The notes beneath the pieces were generated by a model that saw only the letters and a list, made by a program, of their open reading frames with translations, ran no database searches and was not told the origin of the DNA. A DNA stretch of 64,000 bases from Prosthecobacter sp. (lineage in GTDB: Bacteria > Verrucomicrobiota > Verrucomicrobiia > Verrucomicrobiales > Verrucomicrobiaceae): the NCBI GenBank assembly GCA_021733925.1, contig JAIPJY010000003.1, positions 62,001 through 126,000 on the forward strand, written 5' to 3'. A program made the position numbers and the translations under genes. Shown here in pieces: positions 16,201 to 22,794 of this stretch; position 1 is the stretch's first letter, and every line of letters starts with the position of its first letter.

Positions 16201-18864
16201 GCTGCGCGTGCTCGTTGTCGTCGAGTCGATCACGGTGAGCGTGCCGCTGCCTGTTTTGGTCAGCAGCACATTGCCGGTGATGCCGGTGGCGTTGCTGATG
16301 GTGATGCTGCCGGAGCCGCCGATGCTGGTGGAGGTGGCCAGCGCCGTGGTGCCGGTGACAATCGCCGTCGTGCTGCTGCTGTTGATGAGCGCGCCAAAGC
16401 TGCCGACGCCTGTGCCATTGATGGAGGTGAAGCTGCGGTTGGTGGTCTGACCGTTGAGATCCACCGTGGCCCCGGCGCTGATGAGGATGCCGCTCGTCGC
16501 CCCGCCTGCGGCGGTGCTTGCCAGCTTGAGGGTTCCCGCACTTACCGTTGTTGAACCTGTGTAGGTGTTGTTGCCGCCGAAGATCAGCGTGCCGGTACCG
16601 AGCTTGCTCACGGCACCTGCGCCGGTCAGGGCGGCGTTGACGGTCACGGTGCCTGCACCGCCAAAAGTGATCATGGAGGAATAGGAGATGACGCTGGAGG
16701 CCTGGATCGTGAGCGTGGCGGCGGCGTCTGCGGCGATCATTAACATGGCATTCTGCGCGATGGTCCCGGTGATGAAGTTGTCGCCGCTGAGGCTGCGGAT
16801 GGCACCATTGCTGCCATCTCCAAAACCGCCGATGGCCGCGAGGGAGCGGCTGATCGTGACGCCGCCGGAAAGCGCCAGGGTGGCTCCGTCCACCACGGTG
16901 ACCGTCCCCGAGGTGCCCAGCGCCCCGTTGCTGCGGACTTCCAGGATGCCGCTGGAAATCTGCGTGCCGCCGGTGTGTGCGTTGGTTCCTGTCAGGACGG
17001 TGCGTGATCCGGGCGCGCCATTGATCACCAGCGTGACAAGGCCCGTGCCGTTGTTGGCGAGGTTGGAGTTGATGGTCAGCAGTTCGGTGCTCGAATTGTT
17101 GGTGAGGAAGAGCTGCCCGGCGGTGTTGGTCACTGCGCCGCCGGCGGAAAGCGTACTGGTCACCCCTGCGGTTCCTACCGTCAGACTGCGAGCGCCGTTG
17201 ACCAGCTGAATGCCGCCCTGCGTGCCCAAGCGCAGTGTTTGACCCGTGGCCAGGGAAATCTGCCGGTCCGTGGTGATGTCGGCCATGGACAGGGTGTTCA
17301 GGTTCGTGGTGCCTGCATCCAGCGTCAGCGCGCCGGTGGAGCTGCCGGTGATGCCCACATTGGAGGTGACGGCAAAGGGTGCTGTGCTCAGGCTGCTGCC
17401 GGTGGTGTAGTAGATGTCGCCTGCATAGCCGTTGCCCAGCAGTCCACCAGCGGGCAGTGCCCAGCTCCGGCTGCCATTGCCGCCGGTGTAGGTCAGCCAC
17501 GGACCGACGAAACCATCCGCCTGTGTCGTGGTGATGGTGCCCACTGCCGGCGCGACCACGGCCAGCGTGGCGTTGGCGTCGCTGTGTATGAACGCACCCA
17601 GGCTGAGATTGACCGTGCCGCCCACGCCTGAATTGAGCTCCAGGGAGCTGTGCGTGCCGCTGACGATCACATTGCCAAGCCGCTGGCTGTCCGTCTGCCC
17701 GTCCTTGCCGGCGAGGCGCAGCACGCTGACGGAGTTTCCACCGATGAAGTTCAGGTTTCCCGGCGTGGCGAGGCCATGGTAAAGAATGTCGTCCTGCGGT
17801 GAGGTGGCCGCCGTGAAATCAAGGATGGTGATGCCACCGGAGTAGCCGGTGAGGGCGCGGCCCAGGGTGGTGGTCCCGCCATAGGTGTTGGCGGCAGAGA
17901 GCGCCAGGGTGCCGTTTCCCCGGGTGAAGGCAAAACGGGTGAAGCCGAAATTATTGCCGCCATCGGTGATGGGTGAATTGATGACGACGCCGGTCGTCGC
18001 GTTCGCCCCGCTGAAGTTGGTGTGCACTCCCGCATCCGCCGTGAGGGTGATGCCGCCTGACACGATGGTATTGTTGGAGGTGAAGCGTATGGCCCCGTAG
18101 GAGGTGCTGGAGAAAGTCAGGCTGTTGCCATAGCCCGCCAGGTAAAACGGCTGCGTGTAGTTGGGATTGGTTCCGCCAAGCACGACGGAGCCGCCCGCCT
18201 CCACCGCGATGCCGCTGACATTTTGCACGGTATTGGGCGCGCTGAGGGTGGCATAGATGCTGCCAGCAATCGTGAGGGTACCCGTCAGGTCCGGGTTGGT
18301 CGTCATGCCCAGGGTGATGTACTGAAAACTGGTGCTGCTGCCATATTTCTGAATGCGCAGGTTGTTGCTCTTGAGGCGGAGATTGCTGCCGAGACTCACA
18401 AACTGGGAGCCGCCCGATGAACGGTCATCCATCTGAATCAGGCCGTCGGTGCCGAAGTCGAGTATGCGGCCGGCCACATTTCCATTCAGTATGAACTGTT
18501 GCCCCGTAGCGATGGTGCCGGTGGTGACCGCCAGAAATCGAAGTTCTTTTAATACGATGTCTTCGGTGATGCTGATGGGATTGGAGAGTGCAGGAGTCGG
18601 GACGTTCGTGCCGAATTGAGCGATGGCTGACGCCGAATTGACCCAGGAGGTGTTTGCCGTTCCGTTCCACCAGTTGGTGTTAGTGGTGTTCCAGAGAAAG
18701 GTGTTGAGCGGGCTGCTGCCATCCGTGTTTTGGGGGCCTGTGACACTGGTGTTGGAATCCCAAGTCAGTGTCTGGGCAGCTGCGGTGAGGGAGGTCAGCA
18801 AAAACACTGATATCCACAGTTGGCAGATGCGATGTGAGAAACAAACAAAGGTGTGTAGTTGCAT
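10213..18864 (-). CDS. Giant autotransporter-type beta-strand repeat protein with PEP-CTERM signal
   Basis: 2883 residues with an N-terminal signal peptide ending near AAAQ (residue ~31), followed by TLTWDSNT. The body is dozens of beta-strand repeats (GTGTLTLTVANAYTGATSINAGTL type). Superimposed are three long modules of about 280 residues at roughly 888-1170, 1870-2147 and 2258-2545. Each runs from an S.R(S/T)..NQID.G.LRL segment through PTFDVQS, TITFQNSGT, SLVDGT and AQTFGSLAG. The C terminus is VPEPSR, a hydrophobic stretch and RRRR at the very end, a textbook PEP-CTERM signal. Family knowledge: export through Sec and sorting by exosortase, probably to the cell surface or an extracellular matrix. 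It follows the HAD gene on the same strand and has its own copy of the 70-bp element. Ligand unknown. Confidence 0.9.
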   Translation of the reverse strand: MQLHTFVCFSHRICQLWISVFLLTSLTAAAQTLTWDSNTSVTGPQNTDGSSPLNTFLWNTTNTNWWNGTANTSWVNSASAIAQFGTNVPTPALSNPISITEDIVLKELRFLAVTTGTIATGQQFILNGNVAGRILDFGTDGLIQMDDRSSGGSQFVSLGSNLRLKSNNLRIQKYGSSTSFQYITLGMTTNPDLTGTLTIAGSIYATLSAPNTVQNVSGIAVEAGGSVVLGGTNPNYTQPFYLAGYGNSLTFSSTSYGAIRFTSNNTIVSGGITLTADAGVHTNFSGANATTGVVINSPITDGGNNFGFTRFAFTRGNGTLALSAANTYGGTTTLGRALTGYSGGITILDFTAATSPQDDILYHGLATPGNLNFIGGNSVSVLRLAGKDGQTDSQRLGNVIVSGTHSSLELNSGVGGTVNLSLGAFIHSDANATLAVVAPAVGTITTTQADGFVGPWLTYTGGNGSRSWALPAGGLLGNGYAGDIYYTTGSSLSTAPFAVTSNVGITGSSTGALTLDAGTTNLNTLSMADITTDRQISLATGQTLRLGTQGGIQLVNGARSLTVGTAGVTSTLSAGGAVTNTAGQLFLTNNSSTELLTINSNLANNGTGLVTLVINGAPGSRTVLTGTNAHTGGTQISSGILEVRSNGALGTSGTVTVVDGATLALSGGVTISRSLAAIGGFGDGSNGAIRSLSGDNFITGTIAQNAMLMIAADAAATLTIQASSVISYSSMITFGGAGTVTVNAALTGAGAVSKLGTGTLIFGGNNTYTGSTTVSAGTLKLASTAAGGATSGILISAGATVDLNGQTTNRSFTSINGTGVGSFGALINSSSTTAIVTGTTALATSTSIGGSGSITISNATGITGNVLLTKTGSGTLTVIDSTTTSTRSGTNQIDAGTLRLQSTVASIAPVGTGSFALNGGTLSLGFDATTTFTNVINLLKNSTIIADRATSGAGGTVTTLSTLTIGTNTLTVQAGENITSGTIGLTLGAVSIGGVSMRPGNPTFDVQSSANAALTLTLGAFTDQGIAPSTITFQNSGTAASTITLGAGATSLVDGTKVNLANTGGALTLNLNVASGLGTLAQVNVAAGNTLSLGAAQTFGSLAGSGTVTATGAFTLTIGNALSYTLPDTHFSGVLSNGTGTLTLTKLGLGTLTLDGSDSNTYTGITTVSSGTLVLAKTGGAIAIGGSLTIGNSASATLGNATLRLGASDQATPLVTALTLGAGSTLDLNGYNLTVLTLSSSFGTTITGSGILTINQTGGTMTFVGVSTISSSSTLQLTGTGVAATRTMALTTVNDQLTISGNVTQGTNVGGIVAGNSTQTALGTLILEGDNSYTGSTTVSSGILNIRSTNALGSIVGTTSVTNGGTLQIQGGITTAAEKLTLNGGSGFAGSNGIHIQTGALVNVSGVNNFTGLLTLATSAVTISSDSGTLNLTNAGTITGTGIGLILAGAGDGSISSIIGTTTGSVTKNGTGTWTLKGVNTSTGAIWINAGTLKLGDGTTGSWTPLAVPGLIYTGSGTFEYVGTTAASTQALGALTLTSGSGTLKVDAPASGTNALTFTSLSVPALGSGLNIVSPANTSVTITGSTNTNGIIDPRITYNGADFASSTAGLVGAADTTTATSSLTSGNLNPYLISGSFAQTSSATVNAGLKFNGGDTLTISNGTLLSINNGANTAGGILITGGVAAVIADGGSATGLTTAGSGDLVIGTDAAGDSLSIQVAITNTTTGGLTKNGAGTLTLTVANAYTGATSINAGTLILGNAAAMSTSVATVQVGGVLDLNGKIIINTATLNGTGISNGGALVNNSVTNAGIGALTIGLGNGTGSVGASIGGTGNITSTGVLTGNNILVKTGSGTLTVGNNAGTALASTRTAATRIDEGTLRISNSTSAIGISSAAIILNGGTLSLGSTASVVAYPVSVTASSTIVSDAFTAGAGLTHTLGVLAIGAQTLTIQAGSNVTTASTIAGITFGATTLLDNPTFDVQSPTSSTNGITTLTLGALNDQGVAKTITFSNSGTSTTNSNVTLATAMASLVDGTVVKINSGTNAGVTLNLNIATVLGTLAQVTVNGNSVINLGAAQTFGSLAGNGTISATGVFTLTVGNVNSATPLNTTFTGTLSNGTGTLALTKNGLGTLTLAPTTSAYTGATIVSAGILKLGNSNALGTTSGVTISVGATVDLNGQSTDRNFSSISGTGLNGGGAITNSSSSLGTITGTVVQGSYAKIGGTGDILINNAGGITGNALLTKFGAGTLTVTSVSASARSGTNQIDEGILRLQALTAMTVVGTGSMTMNGGTLSLGFDTSGTVGGAVNVLADSTIIIDRATTGAGSTTLALGAVIIGGNTLTVKAGSNVTSGTIGLTLTTITIGGPSLAPGNPIFDVQSTASANATLTLGALTDQAIAPRTITFQNSGTGASSIILASAASSLVDGTQINLAGKGGAIRLNLNNAIAIGTFAQVTMAAGNTLALGTSQTINSLNGSGTVTATANSLLTIGNVLSQTAPDSTFDGALTGANLSVVKAGTGKLTLGGSTDNTFSGSSGLTVNSGILVLAKKGGAVAVSSKLIIGTVGAAYGSATVQLAGDSQIATTATVTMNTQTFLDLNGYDAMMGVLLGTPGGTILNNATGTATTLTVGTGDTSGYYLGSIVDNTSGTGTVALKKAGSGDYVLGGYNTYSGATLIEAGSLQVGLTGMGTTGTGEVTVQSGATILGTGIVQGSSFTAASGTVIQAGDGTAQGNYGTLTFQPASGSGTIDFQSGSTIILGLNPGGTSDLLNIVGTGSTTLLFNGSLTVTATAFTPTAPAVFNLLDWSGLASSPTFDSRYSYTGWVYGNGDETSGFDLPDIAGSGYTWDISNFTTNGTIAIILVPEPSRWLLLGFSLGVLLLRRRR

Positions 18865-18895
18865 AAGTGAATACTTTATTCAGCGCCCCTTCGCT

Positions 18896-18965
18896 AAGCA
18901 CCTGAGAGACCACTCCCGCATTCATGCAGACCCCTAATCGCGCAAAGAAGACGCTATTTGTGCAC
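18896..18965 (-). promoter_or_regulatory. 70-bp upstream element, copy B
   Basis: Runs from AAGCA at 18896 to GTGCAC at 18965. AGAC cores lie at 18907, 18928 and 18949 (21 bp apart). It sits 31 bp upstream of the start of the giant beta-repeat gene and is the only notable content of the gap 18865-19044. A small palindrome (GAATA-aag-TATTC) lies between the element and the ATG. Confidence 0.7.
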
Positions 18966-19044
18966 CCAACGGTTGCAGGTCGGTTGGGCACGAAGATGGC
19001 ACGCTTGTACAGGCTTCACCTGGCATGCACATCAGCATCGGCGG

Positions 19045-19956
19045 TTACTTGGTCATGGCCGGGCGTGGGCGCGGATATGCGATTTCGCTGCGCTGGTCCG
19101 GATGCTTCGCTCCCGGTTTTTTCTGCGCCGAGGCGGTGACGCGGGAGAGAAATTGCAGCCGGCTGCTGCTGGTGCCTGAGCCTCGAAGCTCTTCGAGCAG
19201 TTCATCAACACCCTCCAGCACGCACGTGGGCTGGTACACGTAACTGCTCAAATCTTCGAGGCGTGTGGAACCGGTCAGCACCAGGCAAGCCTGCATGCCG
19301 ACCTCAATGGCACCACGGATGTCCGTCTCCATTGTGTCACCCACCATCATCACTTCTTCGGTGTGGCGCTGCAGCAGCCGCCGGGCGCGCTGAAACATGT
19401 AGGGGTTGGGCTTGCCGAGGAAATAGGCGCGTTGGCCTGTGCTTGCTTCGAGGTAAGCGGCCAGCGCACCTGCGCCGGGACGGGTTACTTCCTTTTTTAC
19501 CGGGCACCAGTTGTCCGGATTGGTGGCCACCAGCCGCGCACCTTTCTCAATGAGTTCATGGGCTTTGGAGAGTTTCTCCGTAGATTGCATCCCTTCACCG
19601 ACGACCACGTAGGTGGGCCGGATCGAATCGTTGGGAATGCCGGCTTTCTGCAGAGCGAGAGTCAGCCCGGCATCCCCCATAACAAAGGCGGTGCAGCAAG
19701 GATGGTTTTCCGCCAGAAACTCTGCGGTGTTCATGGCGGCCGTGTAAAAATGCCGTGCTGAGATGCCGTGGATGCCCAGATGGTTGAGTTTGACGACGAG
19801 GTCTTCAGGCGTGGGCGCCGAGTTGTTGGTGACAAAGACGAAGGGTGTCGAAGTCTCGATGAGATGATGAATGAATTCCGCCGCCTTGGGCAGCAGCTGG
19901 TTTTCACGGTAGATCACACCGTCCATGTCGATCAGCAGTCCTTTGGTTTGATGCAT
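19045..19956 (-). CDS. HAD-superfamily hydrolase, NagD/HAD-IIA type
   Basis: 303 residues from the ATG at 19956. The HAD motif I (LLIDMDGV, nucleophile Asp10 and acid Asp12) lies right after the start. Motif II threonine (FVTNNS), a conserved GKPNP lysine region near residue 180 and motif III/IV VGDTMETDIRGA near 205 complete the NagD-like phosphatase set. Likely substrates are small phosphates such as nucleotides, p-nitrophenyl phosphate or phosphoglycolate-like compounds; the true one cannot be read. An alternative ATG at 19986 lies inside a perfect inverted repeat and adds ten residues before the conserved start. The last ~40 residues (basic, PRPRPAMTK) extend past the usual end. It has its own 70-bp element upstream and lies just downstream of the AraC-family gene. 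Confidence 0.88.
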   Translation of the reverse strand: MHQTKGLLIDMDGVIYRENQLLPKAAEFIHHLIETSTPFVFVTNNSAPTPEDLVVKLNHLGIHGISARHFYTAAMNTAEFLAENHPCCTAFVMGDAGLTLALQKAGIPNDSIRPTYVVVGEGMQSTEKLSKAHELIEKGARLVATNPDNWCPVKKEVTRPGAGALAAYLEASTGQRAYFLGKPNPYMFQRARRLLQRHTEEVMMVGDTMETDIRGAIEVGMQACLVLTGSTRLEDLSSYVYQPTCVLEGVDELLEELRGSGTSSSRLQFLSRVTASAQKKPGAKHPDQRSEIAYPRPRPAMTK

Positions 19957-19979
19957 GGCTTCAGAGGGGATTAGGGTTT

Positions 19980-20012
19980 GGAGCATGCTTCACAGAACTG
20001 TCTGCATGCTCC
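19980..20012. repeat. Perfect 9-bp inverted repeat at the HAD gene 5' end
   Basis: GGAGCATGC (19980-19988) and GCATGCTCC (20004-20012) with a 15-nt loop. The upstream candidate ATG (19986-19984) lies in the stem. In the RNA it would hide that start, leaving the ATG at 19956 accessible. Confidence 0.6.
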
Positions 20013-20028
20013 TATGGACTCTTGCTTT

Positions 20029-20098
20029 AAGCATGCGCGAGACCAGCACTCTGGCCATGCAGACCCCGAATCGTGCAAAGCAGACGCTCTTTGTGCAC
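20029..20098 (-). promoter_or_regulatory. 70-bp upstream element, copy C
   Basis: Runs from AAGCA at 20029 to GTGCAC at 20098. AGAC cores lie at 20040, 20061 and 20082 (21 bp apart). It is located between the stop of the AraC-family gene (20105) and the HAD gene. Its third unit also forms CAAAG/CTTTG around the AGAC core. Confidence 0.7.
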
Positions 20099-20104
20099 TC
20101 TGGC

Positions 20105-20974
20105 TCAGGAAGACTGTACCACCCGGCTGCGATAGGTCAGCGGGACGCAGTGCTGGTGCTCTCTGAACTGTCGCTGGAAATGCGCTGGTGATACAAAGCC
20201 GCAATCCATGGCGATCTGGCTGACGGTCAGGTCTGTTTCAGCGAGAAGGAGGCACGCACGTGCGATGCGAAGTTCGTTCACATACTGGGGCACGGTGCGT
20301 CCCGTGCTTTTCTTGAACAGACGGCTGAAGGCGCTTTTACCCAGACTCACGATTGCCGCCAGATCAGCTACATAAATTGGCTCCGGCAGATGGGATGCAA
20401 TGAATTCACAAGCCATGCTGATGCGGTCGGAGGTGCCGGGGCGTGGCTGCGGCAGGACGGCGGATGAGATTTCCTGCAGATCCTCTGAGTTTGACAGCAG
20501 ATCGAGCAGCTGCAGCAGGAGGATCACGCGCTTCATGCCATGAACGAGCAGCATTTCCTGGACGATGCGTGTGGCTGTCAGCCGGGTGATGCCTGTGACT
20601 TCCAGGCCCTGGTCGGCACGTTGGAACAACCTCCGCACGGGTATCATGGAGGAGCGCTCCATCCAGTCTTCATAACCTGGAAGCTGAGGCATGAACTGGA
20701 CGACAATGGCTTCCACAGGCGTAATTGATGAACCTGAAGCGCTGTGGTTCCGGTAGTCATGCGGCACATTGGAGCCCATAAACACGAGGTCTCCCGGAAG
20801 GATAGGGGAGATGTTGTTGCCCACAAGGCGTTCGGAACCACCCTTCAGAACCAGCGTGATTTCACACTCCGGGTGGTAATGCCACACGCAGCCAAAATCC
20901 TGCCCGCGCACGACCTCGCAAACCACCGGTTCGGCAGCTGCGAGAGGTGAGAGCATTTCAACAATGGGTTTCAT
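20105..20974 (-). CDS. AraC-family transcriptional regulator with cupin sensor domain
   Basis: 289 residues. The N-terminal half is a cupin-like ligand pocket (FGCVWHYHPECEITLVLKG, PGDLVFMGSNVPHDYRN: the His/Glu pattern of sugar-sensing AraC proteins). The C-terminal ~95 residues hold two helix-turn-helix units: a first near residues 200-225 (VADLAAIVSLGKSAFSRLF) and a second with LTVSQIAMDCGFVSPAHFQRQF, the AraC signature. Family knowledge: such proteins bind direct-repeat half-sites about 21 bp apart and control nearby operons. The three 70-bp elements just downstream have exactly this period, so it is the natural candidate for their regulator (inference). It is followed on the same strand by HAD and the two beta-repeat genes. 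Confidence 0.92.
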   Translation of the reverse strand: MKPIVEMLSPLAAAEPVVCEVVRGQDFGCVWHYHPECEITLVLKGGSERLVGNNISPILPGDLVFMGSNVPHDYRNHSASGSSITPVEAIVVQFMPQLPGYEDWMERSSMIPVRRLFQRADQGLEVTGITRLTATRIVQEMLLVHGMKRVILLLQLLDLLSNSEDLQEISSAVLPQPRPGTSDRISMACEFIASHLPEPIYVADLAAIVSLGKSAFSRLFKKSTGRTVPQYVNELRIARACLLLAETDLTVSQIAMDCGFVSPAHFQRQFREHQHCVPLTYRSRVVQSS

Positions 20975-21274
20975 TGACTGCTGGTGCTGGGAACGTGCAT
21001 GTCCTTATGTCTGCCATCTCAGATGGCGAACGTGCGAATTCGTTCATGAAACTAATACGAATCAAAGCTGCATACAGAAGTTCATTTATGGGATGAATGA
21101 TTGAAGGCAGAGTCGATTTAAGGCGCAAAAGGAGTGAGAAAGGGCGGGTGTAAATAAATCTTCAGACAAGGGGTCAGGCTGCATGGCTATGCAGCATACG
21201 TGCCACCTGTTGGCGCTACGCCTATGCTCCGCACAGATGTGTGTTCATCTGCGACAATCGTATCACTCAGCCCC
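20975..21274. other. 300-bp intergenic region with several palindromes
   Basis: No gene is seen between the AraC-family start and the DUF5722 stop. It holds GCCATCT-C-AGATGGC (21013-21027), a direct repeat GAACGTGC (20991 and 21028), and two small hairpins: GCTGCAT/ATGCAGC (21178-21195) and CAGATG/CATCTG (21234-21251). The hairpins lie downstream of the DUF5722 gene but lack a T-run. Confidence 0.5.
20991..21037 (-). promoter_or_regulatory. Candidate operator upstream of the AraC-family gene
   Basis: The perfect palindrome GCCATCT-C-AGATGGC is flanked by two direct copies of GAACGTGC 37 bp apart, 17-63 bp before the start at 20974. Position and symmetry fit a regulatory site; the binder is unknown. 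Confidence 0.35.
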
Positions 21275-22498
21275 CTATTGGTCCCACGCTTGCAAGCCAG
21301 TCACCGGCAGCAGTGTATCGGCAGCGGCACGCCATGCAGGAGTGCCGGCTTTCTTGAAGAGTTCGTAAATGAGTTTCTTGCTGTATGGATCCGCGACAGA
21401 GTTTGGTGCATTGCGCCATAACCCAAGCCGCAGGCCGCCCTCATGGGCATGATCCACATGGCGGTGGTAAATGAAGGCGTCGATGGTGGGCAGAGTTTGA
21501 ATCTTCTCCCAGGCATATGCGAAGGCTGTGGCCTGAAGCTTTTCACCCTCGGGCGTGAGCAGAGTGTGGAAGCCCTGCTCGCTGAGGATGATGCGGCGCG
21601 GCTTGCCGTTAAAGAGCAGTTCAGGGCGCTCGAGATGCTTGGGCAGCACCTCCAGGTTCTTGAAGGTGACCTTGTTGGTGTTGTCGTCGTGCGTGACCGT
21701 TTTGTCGGCCCAGGCACGTGGATTGCCGAGGTTTTCGGGGTAGGGGTGCCAGGCGACGTTCCAGTCGAAATCGCCACGCTCACGCACCAGACGCGCGAAG
21801 GTGTCGAGAAAGTCGCGGCCCGGAGTGGCTTCCTGCGGGCTCACGTTGTGCATGCTGCTGCTCCAATGGTGATCGGAGGAGAGGTAGGTGCGGGCGTTTT
21901 GCGAGTGTTTGCGAATGGCGCTGTGAGCGATGCGGAAGGCTTTTTCGTATTCGCTGGCGGCGGTCTCCAGCGGCACAAGGCCCATGTTGTTCCAGAGGAA
22001 GTGTGAATTAACCTCGTTGCCAATGATCCAGCCCCATACGCGGCCATGCTCGGGATGTGCACCGCTCCAGCGTTCGGCCAGCATGCTGATGACGGCGTCG
22101 AGGAAACGGTTGGTGGTGTTCACGGCACCGACCGTGAATTTGTAATCCTTGCGATGGCCCGGATGCAGCACCACGGCATCGATGGCCGGGTTCTTCGAGG
22201 GATAAGCGATGATGATGAGATAGACGACGATGCCTGCGTCCGAGAGCGGTTTGATCTGACGGTCCAGCGATGTGAGGTAGTTCTCATTCCACACAAATTC
22301 GCCCGCCCCCGGTTTCGACTTGGGGGTGTAGAGTGCGGTGAGGTTTACATTGATCGTTGCATGGTGAATGCCCAGCGACAGTGCGTCGTCCGTCATTTGC
22401 ACCTGGATGCCCTTCACGTCGGGAGGCGTGGGAAAAGGATCGGTGTTTTGCGCACAGGCGATTTGCGCGAGGAGGAGGCTGAGGAGAAGATGACGCAT
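21275..22498 (-). CDS. DUF5722 family secreted protein (TIM-barrel-like)
   Basis: 407 residues from the ATG at 22498, chosen because it starts a signal peptide (MRHLLLSLLLAQIACAQ). The upstream in-frame ATG at 22603 would place 35 non-signal residues before it. Family landmarks: KGIQVQMTDDALSLGI, TINVNLTALY, LDRQIKPLSDAGIVV, WGWIIGNEVNSHFLW (about residue 160), WHPYPENLGNPR, LSEQGFHTL (about 309). The paired Asn-Glu and later Glu-Gln fall where retaining glycoside hydrolases carry acid/base and nucleophile, so a carbohydrate-active role is plausible but not shown. It is secreted, and its start codon overlaps that of a divergent small gene. Confidence 0.8.
   Translation of the reverse strand: MRHLLLSLLLAQIACAQNTDPFPTPPDVKGIQVQMTDDALSLGIHHATINVNLTALYTPKSKPGAGEFVWNENYLTSLDRQIKPLSDAGIVVYLIIIAYPSKNPAIDAVVLHPGHRKDYKFTVGAVNTTNRFLDAVISMLAERWSGAHPEHGRVWGWIIGNEVNSHFLWNNMGLVPLETAASEYEKAFRIAHSAIRKHSQNARTYLSSDHHWSSSMHNVSPQEATPGRDFLDTFARLVRERGDFDWNVAWHPYPENLGNPRAWADKTVTHDDNTNKVTFKNLEVLPKHLERPELLFNGKPRRIILSEQGFHTLLTPEGEKLQATAFAYAWEKIQTLPTIDAFIYHRHVDHAHEGGLRLGLWRNAPNSVADPYSKKLIYELFKKAGTPAWRAAADTLLPVTGLQAWDQ
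22481..22486 (+). promoter_or_regulatory. Shine-Dalgarno for the small Cys-rich gene
   Basis: GAGGAG ending 10 bp before the ATG at 22497. It supports translation of the 53-codon ORF although it lies inside the divergent gene's signal-peptide codons. Confidence 0.5.
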
Positions 22499-22658
22499 GA
22501 GTGACGAGCCGACCAACCTAGCCATTACTGCAAATGAGCAACTGCAAGCTGCCTGCGAACGCTGCGGTAAACCCGAGGCGGGGAAGTTTGGTGACGAGTT
22601 CATCTGCGATGAATGCTACGCAGCCTGCGGGTCGTGCTGCGCTGGGGAGGAGGGCTGA
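22497..22658 (+). CDS. Small Cys-rich (zinc-ribbon-like) protein, 53 residues
   Basis: 53 codons, ATG at 22497 to TGA at 22656-22658. The sequence has an acidic N terminus followed by CERCGK, CDECYAAC and GSCC: CxxC at residues 20-23 and CxxC at 37-40, the spacing of a small zinc ribbon, with three further cysteines. A good SD (GAGGAG) precedes it. Codon use and the ordered cysteine pattern argue for a real gene. Function unknown; a metal-binding accessory protein is a guess. Its ATG overlaps the start codon of the divergent DUF5722 gene by two bases. Downstream on the same strand is the acyl-CoA synthetase, 136 bp away and with its own promoter candidate. Confidence 0.6.
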   Translation: MSDEPTNLAITANEQLQAACERCGKPEAGKFGDEFICDECYAACGSCCAGEEG

Positions 22659-22759
22659 GAGCGTGGTCGCTCCATTTCAGGCGTGAGATTTGCGAATAGG
22701 GAGCACTCTACGGAGGCCTCATCTGGTGGCAGAATCATCGCAACAAAACACAACATGCG

Positions 22760-22789
22760 TTGAGACGTCGGGCATTCCGTTCGTAGCAT
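22760..22789 (+). promoter_or_regulatory. Candidate sigma70 promoter, leaderless geometry
   Basis: TTGAGA (22760-22765), 18-bp spacer, TAGCAT (22784-22789), then 5 bp to the ATG at 22795. There is no SD between the -10 and the start. Confidence 0.35.
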
Positions 22790-22794
22790 TCAGC

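Noticed and set aside
5774-18420. Many long plus-strand ORFs (up to ~260 codons) opposite the two beta-repeat genes
   Set aside because: They follow codon periodicity of the Gly/Thr/Ser/Ala-rich minus-strand genes, have no signal peptides or family motifs, and are low-complexity shadows.
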